In this document: positions 8,145-16,272 of the stretch, in pieces
How positions within the stretch are numbered: the first letter of the stretch is position 1
How the letters are laid out: the number at the start of each line of letters is the position of its first letter
Assembly: GCF_001282785.1 (NCBI RefSeq)
Contig: NZ_CVUA01000001.1
Coordinates: 1,178,001 to 1,242,000 of the forward strand
Origin: Halolamina sediminis
GTDB taxonomy: Archaea; Halobacteriota; Halobacteria; Halobacteriales; Haloferacaceae
Length of the DNA: 64,000 nucleotides
Direction of reading: 5' to 3'
Notes under the pieces: generated by a model
Database searches by the model: none
The model's input: only the letters and a program-made list of their open reading frames with translations
Told to the model about the DNA's origin: nothing
Program-made: the position numbers and the translations under genes

Positions 8145-8597
8145 ATGTTCACGCGCATCCACCACGTGGCGTTCGTGGTCGGCGATCTGGACGCGGCGAC
8201 GGCGGCGTTCGAAGCACAGTTCGGCGTCGATCGTTTGGCTCGCGAGGAGATGACCGGGGAGTTCGAGCTCGAAGTGGCGCTCTATCCGGTCGGCGACGCC
8301 CTGGTCGAACTCATCACGCCGACGACCGAGCGCGGCTGGGTGTACGAGCACTGGCGCCAGCACGGCGACGGCTTCTTCCACATCGCCTTCGCCGTCGACG
8401 ACATCCGGGAGCGGATGGCCGAGCTCCGGGCGGCCGGGGTGGGGTTCGCGAGCGAGGAGCCCCAGCAGGGGTACGACTGGCTGGTCGCGACGATGGCCGA
8501 CGAAGACACGCTCGCGCCCATGCAGCTGGTGGAGGACGAGACGCCGCCGGAAAAGCGTCGGCGGCAGGCTACAGGTACTCGAGAATCCCGAGACTGA
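8145..8597 (+). CDS. VOC-fold protein, methylmalonyl-CoA epimerase-like
   Basis: A 150-residue vicinal-oxygen-chelate (glyoxalase fold) protein with two beta-alpha-beta-beta-beta units. Metal-ligand positions typical of methylmalonyl-CoA epimerase are present: His in IHHVAFVVGDLD (residues 5-16), Glu in ALVELITP near 58, His in GFFHIAFAVDD near 80, and a Glu/Gln in MQLVEDE near 130. The epimerase interconverts (R)- and (S)-methylmalonyl-CoA in propionyl-CoA metabolism, which would fit the acyl-CoA genes to the left. Other VOC enzymes share these features, so the assignment is tentative. The last 29 nt overlap the end of the convergent dctM gene. Confidence 0.75.
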   Translation: MFTRIHHVAFVVGDLDAATAAFEAQFGVDRLAREEMTGEFELEVALYPVGDALVELITPTTERGWVYEHWRQHGDGFFHIAFAVDDIRERMAELRAAGVGFASEEPQQGYDWLVATMADEDTLAPMQLVEDETPPEKRRRQATGTRESRD

Positions 8598-9849
8598 GCG
8601 GCGGGTAGTACGTGATCACCAGCAACGCGATCGCGAGGATCACGTAGTAGTCCCGGGTCTCCCGGAACACGTCCCACACGGGCACGTCCGCGATGTCCGC
8701 CGAGAGGTACACCGAGAGTCCCAGCGGCGGGGTGAGCAGCCCGAGCATCAGGTTGAACACCATGATGACTCCCGCGTGGATCGGGTCGACCCCGACCTCG
8801 GTCAGCGTGGGGAGGACGATCGGCGTCATCATCACCAGCGCCGCGATCGGGTCGAGGAACAGCCCGATGAACAGGAGGACGAGGTTCACCAGGATCAACA
8901 CGATGATCGGGTTGGTCGAGAGCGACAGCACGGTCGTCTCGAACAGCCTGTCGACGCCCTCGACGGAGAGCATGTAGCTGAACACGCTCGCGGCGCCGAG
9001 GATGATCACGATCGTTCCAGTGGTCTCGACGGTCTCCGTGGCGGCGTTCCAGATGTACCGAAGGTTCAGGAACCGATAGACGACGGTGTTGATCAGCAGG
9101 ATGTAGAACACCGTCACCGCGGCCGCCTCGGTCGGGCTGAACAGCCCGCCCAGCATCCCCGCGATGAGGATCACCGGCGTCAGGAGCGCCGGGAACGCTT
9201 TCGCGAACGAGGAGCCGATCTTGCGCAGTGAGGCCCGTTCGGAGTTACTCGGCAGCCCACGGGTCTTCGCGATCACCGCGGTGCCGAGCATCAGGAACGC
9301 GACGGTGAGCAGCGCCGGGAGTGCGCCCGCAAGCAGCAGCGAGACGACGGACACCTCCGCAATGATTCCGTAGAGGATCAGCGGGATGCTCGGCGGGAAG
9401 ATGGGGCCGGCGGTCGCCGACGCGCTGGTGATCGCCGCCGAGAAGTCGCCGTCGTAGCCGGCGTCTTTCATCGAGTCGATCAGAACGCGCCCGACGCCGC
9501 CGATGTCGGCGAGCGCCGAGCCGCTGATCCCCGAGAAGATCAGGCTGGTGAGGATGTTCACCTGCGCCAGCCCGCCGTCGTAGTGGCCGACCACGTCGTC
9601 GGCGAACTCGAATATCTTCTCGGTGATCTCGCCGTGGTTCATCAGCGAGCCGACGTAGATGAACAGCGGGATCGCCAGCAGCGTAAAGGAGTCCAGCTCC
9701 CGGACCATGTTCACCGCGGGGAACAGCAACGGCTGCCCGCTGAGGGCGCTGTACAGCGCGGCCGGCACCAACAGCGCGATCCACACCGGCACCCGTACCG
9801 AGGCCAGCGCCACGAACAGCAGCACCGCGATCAGACCCAGCACCGCCAT
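8569..9849 (-). CDS. dctM: TRAP transporter large permease (DctM)
   Basis: A 426-residue integral membrane protein, the 12-helix transport subunit of a tripartite ATP-independent periplasmic (TRAP) dicarboxylate-type transporter. The sequence is a string of hydrophobic segments from MAVLGLIAVLLFVALA to the end. Conserved DctM features include FSGISGSALADIGG near residue 110 and ATAGPIFPPSIPLILYG near 145. The start is the ATG at 9849, whose bases overlap the stop of dctQ (ATGA); upstream in-frame codons are Arg/His-rich and antisense-like. With DctQ and DctP it couples solute uptake to an ion gradient. The 3' end overlaps the convergent VOC gene by 29 nt. Confidence 0.92.
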   Translation of the reverse strand: MAVLGLIAVLLFVALASVRVPVWIALLVPAALYSALSGQPLLFPAVNMVRELDSFTLLAIPLFIYVGSLMNHGEITEKIFEFADDVVGHYDGGLAQVNILTSLIFSGISGSALADIGGVGRVLIDSMKDAGYDGDFSAAITSASATAGPIFPPSIPLILYGIIAEVSVVSLLLAGALPALLTVAFLMLGTAVIAKTRGLPSNSERASLRKIGSSFAKAFPALLTPVILIAGMLGGLFSPTEAAAVTVFYILLINTVVYRFLNLRYIWNAATETVETTGTIVIILGAASVFSYMLSVEGVDRLFETTVLSLSTNPIIVLILVNLVLLFIGLFLDPIAALVMMTPIVLPTLTEVGVDPIHAGVIMVFNLMLGLLTPPLGLSVYLSADIADVPVWDVFRETRDYYVILAIALLVITYYPPLSLGILEYL

Positions 9850-10325
9850 CAGCGACGCACCTCCTGGACCGCCGTGTAGATGCGGTAGCCGTAGATCGAT
9901 AGCAGGAACCCCGCCCCGAGCGTCGACGCCGCGTAGTAGACCGGGATCGGGATATCGACGGCCGGCGACGTGGAGTCGGCGAACGTCACCATTGCGATCA
10001 CCGAGCCGACGAAGATGACGTAGGCGGCGTACGTGCCCACCAGCGTCACGAAGATCTCGTGCAGCGGCTGCCAGCGTTCGGGGATGCGGTCGGTGAAGTA
10101 GTCGATCTCGATGTGGCGCTGTTCCCACTCCAGCGCGCCGACGATCATGAACGTGAGCCAGACAGCGGCGGCCTGTGCGACGATCTGGAGCCCGCTAATC
10201 CCGAGACTCAGGTTCCGCGAGACGACGCGGACCAGCATCAAAACGAGGATGAGCAGCAGCGCTACTGCGGAGCCGCGATACAGCGCACTCGTCGCCCGGT
10301 CGAACGCTCGCTCGACCCGCGACAT
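9849..10325 (-). CDS. dctQ: TRAP transporter small permease (DctQ)
   Basis: A 158-residue membrane protein with four predicted helices. Family features include VVSRNLSLGISGLQIVAQAA near residue 33 and the segment EWEQRHIEIDYFTDRIP near 64, the Glu/His/Asp motif found in DctQ proteins. It pairs with DctM in the membrane. The gene starts immediately after the dctP stop codon and overlaps dctM by one stop/start unit, so all three are one transcription unit. Confidence 0.9.
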   Translation of the reverse strand: MSRVERAFDRATSALYRGSAVALLLILVLMLVRVVSRNLSLGISGLQIVAQAAAVWLTFMIVGALEWEQRHIEIDYFTDRIPERWQPLHEIFVTLVGTYAAYVIFVGSVIAMVTFADSTSPAVDIPIPVYYAASTLGAGFLLSIYGYRIYTAVQEVRR

Positions 10326-11390
10326 CTATTCCGCGGGGTAGCCGTTACCGTGCAGCTGTTCGATCGTGTCGATCAGATCCGGGAACTGGTCCCGGATGCG
10401 CTGGCGGGTCGCGGTCCGGAACGCGTCCATATCGAGGTCCTCCGGCGGCACGATCGTGAGGTCGTTTTCGCGCATGAACTCCCGGTGGCCTTCGAGGTTC
10501 TCCTGTAGCGTCTCGGTCGCGCGGGACTGGTTCTCGCGCACCGCGTCGTACATGATCTGCTGTTGGCCGTCGGTGAGGTCGTCTTGGAAGATCCCCTCGT
10601 TGATGATGATCGCCAGCGGCACGTGCATGTGGTCGGTCTCGATGATGTGGCTCTGGTTCTCCCAGATCCCCGAACTCCGGATGATGTTGTAAGGGTTCTC
10701 CTGTCCCTGAATCGAGCCCGAGGCCAGCGCCTGTGGCACCTCCGAGAAGTCGATGTTCGTCGTCTCGGCGCCGAGGCCGACGAGCGCCTGCTCGTACATG
10801 CCGATCGGCACCGCACGCATCCGGTACTCGCCGAGCTCTTCGGGGTTCGTCGGCGGCTCGCCCTCGACGTTCAGCGTACACCGACGGGTCCCCTGCACCA
10901 CCGCGCCGAGCGACCGGATGTTGGTCTCGGATGCGAGGTTCTCGATCACGTCCTGTGCGATCTCGCTGTCCTGCGGGTCAGTCTTCTCGTAGATGTCCTC
11001 GTAGGGGTTGTCCGGGTCGTACAGGTACGGCGCGTCGAACACCTGTGCCGGCTGGTACTGGGTCCCCGTCAACGCGTAGGGGATGACGTACATCTCCAGC
11101 GACCCCGAGGAGACGTTCTCGATCGACTCGATCTGTCCCCCCAGCTCGCTGTTGCGGAACACCTCGACCTCGATGTCGCCGTCGGTCTCGGCCTCGACGT
11201 ACTCCTTGATCCACGCTCCGACATCGCCGTGCACCGACCCCTCCGCTGCCGGAGAGTTCACCCGCAGCGTCGTCGTGCCTCCAGTCAGCGAGGAGACACA
11301 TCCGCTCAGTCCGGCGAAGCTGCCGACCGCTGCGCCTGCTTTCAGATACGTTCGTCGTGTGGTCGTTGGCTGATTGTCACCATCTACCAT
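10326..11390 (-). CDS. dctP: TRAP transporter substrate-binding lipoprotein (DctP)
   Basis: A 354-residue extracytoplasmic solute-binding protein. The N-terminus has a Tat signal (TTRRTYLKAG) followed by a hydrophobic stretch and a lipobox (GLSGC) at about residue 31, the usual route for haloarchaeal lipoproteins. The mature part has the DctP core, with VQGTRRCTLNVEGEPPTNP including the conserved Arg used to bind carboxylate groups, and SGSIQGQENPYN further on. The ligand is therefore probably an organic acid; which one is unknown. It is the first gene of the dctPQM operon, with its own TATA box at 11411-11420 and a long perfect palindrome further upstream. Confidence 0.92.
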   Translation of the reverse strand: MVDGDNQPTTTRRTYLKAGAAVGSFAGLSGCVSSLTGGTTTLRVNSPAAEGSVHGDVGAWIKEYVEAETDGDIEVEVFRNSELGGQIESIENVSSGSLEMYVIPYALTGTQYQPAQVFDAPYLYDPDNPYEDIYEKTDPQDSEIAQDVIENLASETNIRSLGAVVQGTRRCTLNVEGEPPTNPEELGEYRMRAVPIGMYEQALVGLGAETTNIDFSEVPQALASGSIQGQENPYNIIRSSGIWENQSHIIETDHMHVPLAIIINEGIFQDDLTDGQQQIMYDAVRENQSRATETLQENLEGHREFMRENDLTIVPPEDLDMDAFRTATRQRIRDQFPDLIDTIEQLHGNGYPAE

Positions 11391-11410
11391 GGGCTATGGC
11401 TGGGCTATTG

Positions 11411-11420
11411 GGATAAATAG
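11411..11420 (-). promoter_or_regulatory. TATA box for the dctPQM operon
   Basis: CTATTTATCC on the minus strand is centred 25-26 nt before the dctP ATG. This is one of the best TATA matches in the window and predicts a leaderless transcript. Confidence 0.7.
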
Positions 11421-11544
11421 CTTAGGCAAGCGTCAGTCAATGTACGTCTCGGTAACTGATAGATGTTCACCGGTATTATCCGAATTCAATCAATTCCGTC
11501 GTGGCGAGTCCGCCGTCGGACGAAGGTATCCCGTTCGACGTCGG

Positions 11545-11570
11545 GAACGACGTTCGATCGAACGTCGTTC
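11545..11570. repeat. Perfect 26-bp palindrome upstream of dctP
   Basis: The half-site GAACGACGTTCGA is followed directly by its exact reverse complement, with no mismatch and no spacer. It lies about 155 nt before the dctP start and about 185 nt before the small zinc-protein gene. No T-tract follows on either strand and the region is not at a gene end. A protein-binding site therefore seems more likely than a terminator. Confidence 0.8.
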
Positions 11571-11755
11571 TCTCGATCTGATAGTTCGGGATCGTCTCGG
11601 GATGACGGTAGCCCTGCCCGTGAGCCGTCTCGGTCCACGACAGGGGTCGCTGCGTCACCGTCCGGCGAAGGGAGCACTGCCAGCACTCACCACTTAATGG
11701 ACACGACTGGTGAGGCAGTCGACCCACCGCGATCCGTCGCGTCGTTCGAGACACG

Positions 11756-12055
11756 ATGGCTTCGAGGCTGTTCGGGACCCGCACCGCGCAGGTGACGTGT
11801 ATCGGCTGCGGCGAGTCCATCGCGGAGGAGGACGCGTTCGAGTACGACAAGCACGGCGACATCTGGCGCCGCGAGGGGAAGGAGTTCGAGTACTTCTGTA
11901 AGCCGTGCTACCGGGAGTACTGTCACCAGAACCGCGACGGGCTCGAGGAGCTGCTCGTCGCGGCCGGCGCCGGGCGAACGGACCGGGAGACGTTCCTGCA
12001 GCAGTTCTGTGCGCTGCTGGCCGACGATGCGGCGCCGGACGGGGAGAAACCGTAG
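11756..12055 (+). CDS. Small zinc-ribbon-like protein of unknown function
   Basis: A 99-residue protein found as a conserved hypothetical type in haloarchaea. Two Cys pairs form a probable zinc site: CIGCGE near residue 15 and CKPCYREYC near residue 49, the latter with an extra Cys. The rest is acidic and charged, with no membrane segment. It stands alone between the TRAP operon, which diverges from it, and a convergent ATP-grasp gene. Function is unknown; a nucleic-acid or protein-binding zinc finger is possible. Confidence 0.8.
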   Translation: MASRLFGTRTAQVTCIGCGESIAEEDAFEYDKHGDIWRREGKEFEYFCKPCYREYCHQNRDGLEELLVAAGAGRTDRETFLQQFCALLADDAAPDGEKP

Positions 12056-12095
12056 CGGGGCCGTCGACGCGTACGGTACCGTCGACGCCGGTCCC

Positions 12096-13412
12096 TTACG
12101 ACTGCGGCCCGAGGTAGCCCCACGCCTGCAGTCGGTCGCCGTCCCCGTCGATCCAGCGCTCACCGATGTCGTCCCGGTAGTACATGTTGGGCATCACGAT
12201 GTCGTCGATGCGGTCGTACGCCTGCTCGCGCGCCGCCTGCATCGTCTCACCCGTCCCAGTCACGACGATGGGCATCCCGTTGTCCCCGGCGACGCGCCAC
12301 TGCCCGTCCACCTTCTTGGTGTCCTCCAAGTGAACCCCCTCGCGGCTCTCGGTCTCGAACACGACCGCGGCGTTCCGGGAGTTCTCGTCGTACGTTTCCT
12401 CGTCGTCGAACGGGAACGGCGGCAGGACGACCCGGACCGCGATCTGATAGCCGCTGTGCACCTCGACTTCGGGGTCGTTCCCGTGAGCGAGGTCGTAGAA
12501 GAACTGCCCCGTCGAGGACTCGATGGACTCCTCCTGCAGCGCGATGGTCGGGTAGCCAAACCGCGGCGTGAACTCGAGTGGGTAGATTCCGGTCTCGTTG
12601 ACGATGCAGTTGATGTCGATACTGCCGACGTACCCTTCCTCGGCGAGCCAGCCTTCGAGCCTACCGAACGTCTCCTCGAACAGCTTGTTCCGCCCGGCCC
12701 AGAACATCGACGTGCCCATCTCGCCGGTCGAGGGGCCGATGTTGCCCGGGAACAGCTTCTTGTGCTCGAAGTTGAAGTTGATCCGGTCGACGAACTCGTT
12801 CCCGTCGAAGAACCCGCAGACCGCGATCTCGACGCCCTCGACCTTCCGCTGGAGCTGGAACCCCTTCATCCGGTGGCCCCACGCCTTCTCGTACGCCTTC
12901 AGCACGTCCACGACGTCGCTGCCGTCGTCCTCGTCGCCGACGTACAGCAGACGCTTGACGTTCTGCACCTCCCCGAGCGGCTTGATCACGTACGGCGCGG
13001 GGTTCTCTTGGACGTGCCTGATGCCGGCGTCGAACTCCTCGAACACGTGGTGTTCGACGGTGTTGACGCCGTGTTCCTCGAGGATCTCCATCGCGTAGCC
13101 CCGATCTTCTTCGAGCCGGTCGGTGTTCGGCGTGCCGCCGACGACGGCTTTCCCTCGCTCACGGAGCTCTTGGGCGAGTTCGCCCGTCCCGACGGTGTCC
13201 CCCACCCAGATGTCGTCGAAAATGACCACGTCGGCCCAGTCGACTTCGGCCTCCCAGTCGTCGGTTTTCGGGACGAACCCGTCGCCGATCTCCCGGTCGC
13301 CCTCGGCTTCGATGTGGTACTTCACGTCGTGGCCCTCCCGGTGGACCTGCCACGCGAGGTCGGTGATCAGCGCGGCGTCGGCCGAGACGAACAGGAACTT
13401 CTTGGTGTCCAT
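12096..13412 (-). CDS. PurD-like ATP-grasp ligase
   Basis: A 438-residue ATP-grasp protein resembling phosphoribosylamine-glycine ligase (GAR synthetase). Haloarchaeal copies are usually annotated as PurD. ATP-grasp features include PYVIKPLGEVQNVKRLLYVG near residue 140, QRKVEGVEIAVCGFFDG near 190, and GSIDINCIVNETGIYPLEFTPRFGYP near 260, which holds the Mg/ATP-binding Glu and Asn. The N-terminal part (MDTKKFLFVSADAALITDLA) differs from the glycine-rich opening of true PurD, so the amine and acid substrates may differ. It stands alone and is convergent with the zinc-protein gene, about 60 nt from the nitrilase gene. Confidence 0.8.
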   Translation of the reverse strand: MDTKKFLFVSADAALITDLAWQVHREGHDVKYHIEAEGDREIGDGFVPKTDDWEAEVDWADVVIFDDIWVGDTVGTGELAQELRERGKAVVGGTPNTDRLEEDRGYAMEILEEHGVNTVEHHVFEEFDAGIRHVQENPAPYVIKPLGEVQNVKRLLYVGDEDDGSDVVDVLKAYEKAWGHRMKGFQLQRKVEGVEIAVCGFFDGNEFVDRINFNFEHKKLFPGNIGPSTGEMGTSMFWAGRNKLFEETFGRLEGWLAEEGYVGSIDINCIVNETGIYPLEFTPRFGYPTIALQEESIESSTGQFFYDLAHGNDPEVEVHSGYQIAVRVVLPPFPFDDEETYDENSRNAAVVFETESREGVHLEDTKKVDGQWRVAGDNGMPIVVTGTGETMQAAREQAYDRIDDIVMPNMYYRDDIGERWIDGDGDRLQAWGYLGPQS

Positions 13413-13471
13413 ACCGCCCGTTCAGCCGCCGGGATAGAGGTTCTTTCGGCAAAAACAGGGCAAAATGCCGC

Positions 13472-14311
13472 TTACAGCCGGCGGTCCCGCAGCGCCGGGA
13501 ACTCCTCGCGGACCGAGTCGACGCGGGACGGCGACAGCTCGGCGGTCACCAGCTCGGGGCCGTCGTCGCAGGTCGAGACCGGGGTGCCCCAAGGATCGTA
13601 CACCGTCGACCGGCCGACGAGCCGGTCGTCGCCCATTTCGCCGGCGCCGTTGACCGCGGCGACGTACGCGAGGTTCTCGATGGCCCGCGAACGCGGGAGC
13701 GTCCGCCAGTGCTCTACGCGCGGGTAGGGCCACGCGCTCGGCACCAGCACCAGCGAGACGCCCTCGTCGGCGAGCTCGCGGTACAGTTCGGGGAACCGCA
13801 GGTCGTAGCAAGTGGTCATCCCGACGGTGAACCCCTCGAACTCGACGGTCGGCAGCGACTCCCCCGGCGTGAGCAGTTGGTTCTCCGCGGAGTCGTAGCC
13901 GAACAGGTGCTGCTTGCGGTACACCGCCTGTAGTTCGCCCGCGCGGTCGAGGAACACCGAGGCGTTGGCCAGCCCCACTGACTCGGGTGTCGAGAACCCC
14001 GCCGCGGTGCTGGCTTCGAGATCCTCGACGATGCTGCCGGCTTGGACCGCGACGCCGTGGTCGGCGGCAACGCCGGCGATCCGGTCGAGCGTCGGGCCGT
14101 CGAGCGCTTCCGCCTCCCGGGCGTAGGAGTCGAACGCGAAGTAGCCGACGTTGAACAGCTCGGGCAGGCAGACGAGGTCGGCGCCGTTTGCGGCCGCGCG
14201 CTCGATGGCCGCGACCGCGCGGTCGACGTTTGCCTCGACCTGGCCCGCCTCGACGCGGTGCTGAGCCAGCGCGATCGTGATCGCGTCGTCGTCGCCGATT
14301 CCCTCGGTCAT
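13472..14311 (-). CDS. Carbon-nitrogen hydrolase (nitrilase superfamily)
   Basis: A 279-residue nitrilase-fold amidase. The Glu-Lys-Cys catalytic triad is visible: Glu in VCLPELFNVGYF (about residue 48), Lys in VYRKQHLFGYD (about 128) and Cys in GMTTCYDLRFPELYREL (about 163). The Arg-Phe-Pro-Glu-Leu-Tyr after the Cys is typical of omega-amidase and N-carbamoyl/amide hydrolases rather than true nitrilases. The likely reaction is hydrolysis of a small amide to acid and ammonia. The ATG overlaps the end of the SRPBCC gene by 4 nt, so the two are coupled. Confidence 0.9.
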   Translation of the reverse strand: MTEGIGDDDAITIALAQHRVEAGQVEANVDRAVAAIERAAANGADLVCLPELFNVGYFAFDSYAREAEALDGPTLDRIAGVAADHGVAVQAGSIVEDLEASTAAGFSTPESVGLANASVFLDRAGELQAVYRKQHLFGYDSAENQLLTPGESLPTVEFEGFTVGMTTCYDLRFPELYRELADEGVSLVLVPSAWPYPRVEHWRTLPRSRAIENLAYVAAVNGAGEMGDDRLVGRSTVYDPWGTPVSTCDDGPELVTAELSPSRVDSVREEFPALRDRRL

Positions 14312-14742
14312 GGTTTGAGCCCGAGCTCCTCCCGCAGCGCGGCCTCGAGGTTGTCAAGTTCCGACTCGAAGTTCTTCTTGAAGAAGCGCTCGACGCCGGG
14401 GAGCCGGCCATCGACGACGAACTCGTTGTGCAGCGTCGTCGTCCCGCCGTCGGACTCGATGGTGTGGGTGCCGGTCACCCGCAGCGCCGTGGACTTGCCG
14501 ACGAACTTGACGCGGTTCGGCGGGTCGCGCTCGACGTCCTCGGTCTCGATCGCGACGGTCGCCCCCACGCCCGGGATCGGGAGGCTGACGTGCCACGTCG
14601 CCTCCCGGCCCGCATCGTCGGCGACTTCGTACGATTCGACGACGCTGATCGCCTCGGCGCGCTTGGCGGGGTCCGCGATGAACTCCCACACCTGCTCGGC
14701 CGGGGCGTCGAACGTGAAGGTCCGTTCGACACGGACGGTCAT
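14308..14742 (-). CDS. SRPBCC (CoxG/START-like) protein
   Basis: A 144-residue helix-grip protein. The opening MTVRVERTFTFDAPAEQVWEF and IADPAKRAEAISVVES are characteristic of the polyketide-cyclase/CoxG branch, which binds hydrophobic ligands or acts as an assembly factor. I place the start at 14742 because the upstream frame is Arg-rich antisense-like sequence. It is coupled to the nitrilase-family gene by an ATGA-type overlap. No ligand can be inferred. Confidence 0.85.
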   Translation of the reverse strand: MTVRVERTFTFDAPAEQVWEFIADPAKRAEAISVVESYEVADDAGREATWHVSLPIPGVGATVAIETEDVERDPPNRVKFVGKSTALRVTGTHTIESDGGTTTLHNEFVVDGRLPGVERFFKKNFESELDNLEAALREELGLKP

Positions 14743-14825
14743 ACCCCGGGCTACGGGTCGGGGGGTGATAACGGGTAGGGACTGCGGCGGAGAAAACGTC
14801 CCGGCGCTTGCGGCGCGAGCTGGTG

Positions 14826-15053
14826 CTACCCCTGGGGCTCGACTCGCCACGTCGTGGACTTCGAGCGTCCCCACTTCTCGATCTCCACGTCGTCTGACTT
14901 CTCCGCCAGCGTCGGCAGGCGGCTGCCGACCTGCTTGGCCGAGAGCCCGATCGACTCGGCGATGTTCTTGGCCCGGAAGTACCGATCCCCAGAGGAGACG
15001 CTGTGACGTAGGTACGCGACGATGCGTGCCTCCTCCTCGGTGTAGTCGGTCAT
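14826..15053 (-). CDS. Small winged-helix protein (DUF7123-like)
   Basis: A 75-residue protein opening MTDYTEEEARIVAYLRHS. A helix-turn-helix is suggested by YFRAKNIAESIGLSAKQVGS and a wing by STTWRVEP. It resembles a conserved haloarchaeal DUF family of small DNA-binding-type proteins. A TATA-like GTTAAG lies about 30 nt upstream on the minus strand. It may be a regulator; the target is unknown. Confidence 0.8.
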   Translation of the reverse strand: MTDYTEEEARIVAYLRHSVSSGDRYFRAKNIAESIGLSAKQVGSRLPTLAEKSDDVEIEKWGRSKSTTWRVEPQG

Positions 15054-15095
15054 TCGTCGTGGCGTAAGGGGTTCGCGGTCTTAACGGTTTCCCGG

Positions 15096-15302
15096 CTACT
15101 CTCCCCAGAAGAGGTGGATCGCGGCGACGGCGGCGACGCCGACGGTCATCGCGATCGCGAACGGGACCGCCGCGGCGTGCATCCCGCTGTCGAACGTCGC
15201 GCTCGGGTCGACCAACGCCAACCACGCCGCGGCCAGCAGTGCGACCACGGAGAGGGTGACGCCGATCCCGAGACCCAGATCGGACGAAGTGTCGTGTGCC
15301 AT
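15096..15302 (-). CDS. Small two-helix membrane protein (DUF-type)
   Basis: A 68-residue protein opening MAHDTSSDLGLGIGVTLSV. Two hydrophobic segments, about residues 10-30 and 44-64, are separated by a short acidic loop, and it ends IHLFWGE. The start at 15302 is preferred because longer frames are basic and antisense-like. It is similar in size and layout to conserved haloarchaeal small membrane DUF proteins. No function is known. Confidence 0.75.
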   Translation of the reverse strand: MAHDTSSDLGLGIGVTLSVVALLAAAWLALVDPSATFDSGMHAAAVPFAIAMTVGVAAVAAIHLFWGE

Positions 15303-15804
15303 ACTCCCGCCTCCGGGGGGGCGAAAGGTAGTTCTTGCGACCGACCTCTTGCTGCGCGGTACCTGTGGAACGCTACCCACACACCCGTCGCAGATGCGGT
15401 GGCGCGAAGCGGTCGCGCCTCCGTGCGCGACCCGAGCGCGAGGTCCTCGCGAGTGAACCGAGCGAGGGCACGAGAGAGCTTGCTCTCTCGGAGGACGAAC
15501 GAGCGAACGGAGTGAGCGAGTGAGTCGGCTGGGGAGGCGTGTGGGCTGTGCGGTCGGGCGGGGCTGAAAGGGGCTGTCCGCTCGGCGACGGCGGCCGACG
15601 CAAGCACCACAGGAGGGAACGAAGTGACCGACGAGGAGCGCAGCGAGGCCCCCGGGCCGAGCGGGCAGGGGCTTTCACGGTGTTGTCGTAATCAAGCTTC
15701 ACAGGAGTAGAACCGGTGACACCGTCCCGACCGTAGCGCCCCCAACCACGACCAACCAATAATCGAACCGCAACCCCGAAACCCCACGGTGGTAATCGAG
15801 AGCC
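15303..15804. other. 500-nt gene-free region with repeat-like GC-rich sequence
   Basis: No credible gene is seen between the small membrane protein and the NUDIX gene. Positions about 15410-15680 are purine-biased, with repeated GAGCGAG/GACGAACGAGCG words, a perfect hairpin at 15471-15490 and the sequence GGGGCTGAAAGGGGCTG. This composition matches intergenic repetitive sequence I associate with haloarchaeal genomes, from memory. The last 120 nt are C- and A-rich and probably hold the NUDIX promoter. Confidence 0.6.
15471..15490. repeat. Short inverted repeat (hairpin) in intergenic element
   Basis: CGAGAGAG, four-base loop CTTG, then the mirror CTCTCTCG form a perfect 8-bp stem. It lies inside the repeat-like region and is not followed by a T-run, so it is unlikely to be a simple terminator. 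Confidence 0.7.
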
Positions 15805-16272
15805 ATGGAGACGACGCGCCACTTCACGGCCACCGTCTACATAGTCAACGACGGCGCCGCGGTCCTGCATTACCACCCGAAACTGGAGATCCACATCCCC
15901 CCGGGCGGGCACGTCGACCGCGACGAACTGCCCCACGAGGCCGGCCTGCGCGAGACGCGCGAGGAGACCGGCCTCGAACCGACGCTGCTCGACGAAACCG
16001 AGCCCGTGGGCGCGCCCGCGGGGCGGACCCTCCCCACCCCGCGGGAGCAGCTGCTGTACGACATCGACACCGACGGCGACGACGTGTTCCACCAGCACGT
16101 CGATCACGTCTACTTCGCGACGGTCCCGAGCCGGGAGATCGACCCCGCGCCCGGCGAGGCCGGCGCCGACGCGTGGGCGTGGTACGACCGCGACGACCTC
16201 GAAGAGAGCCACGTCGACGCCGACACGCAGGCACTCGCGCTGCGGGCGATCGAGGCCGCCGAGGAGACGTAG
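15805..16272 (+). CDS. NUDIX hydrolase
   Basis: A 155-residue NUDIX protein that hydrolyses nucleoside-diphosphate-linked or similar compounds. The NUDIX box is complete around residues 37-59: GGHVDRDELPHEAGLRETRE followed by ETGL. The metal-binding Glu residues (REXXEE pattern) are present. A proline-rich insertion RTLPTPREQ follows. The gene converges on the AsnB-like gene with no spacer between the stop codons. The substrate cannot be predicted. Confidence 0.92.
   Translation: METTRHFTATVYIVNDGAAVLHYHPKLEIHIPPGGHVDRDELPHEAGLRETREETGLEPTLLDETEPVGAPAGRTLPTPREQLLYDIDTDGDDVFHQHVDHVYFATVPSREIDPAPGEAGADAWAWYDRDDLEESHVDADTQALALRAIEAAEET

Larger units (their letters stand above)
11391..11755. other. 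Gene-free intergenic region upstream of dctP
   Basis: This 365-nt stretch holds no convincing gene. The first 80 nt are AT-richer than the surroundings and contain the dctP promoter. A perfect 26-bp palindrome sits at 11545-11570. Short frames exist but have poor codon usage and no family resemblance. Confidence 0.7.

Noticed and set aside
12009-13727. A 572-codon plus-strand frame over the PurD-like gene
   Set aside because: Antisense to an ATP-grasp gene with clear motifs; no motif of its own.
15410-15680. Possible CRISPR array or tandem repeat
   Set aside because: The repeated words are short and irregular, with no constant repeat length or regular unique spacers, and no cas genes are nearby.
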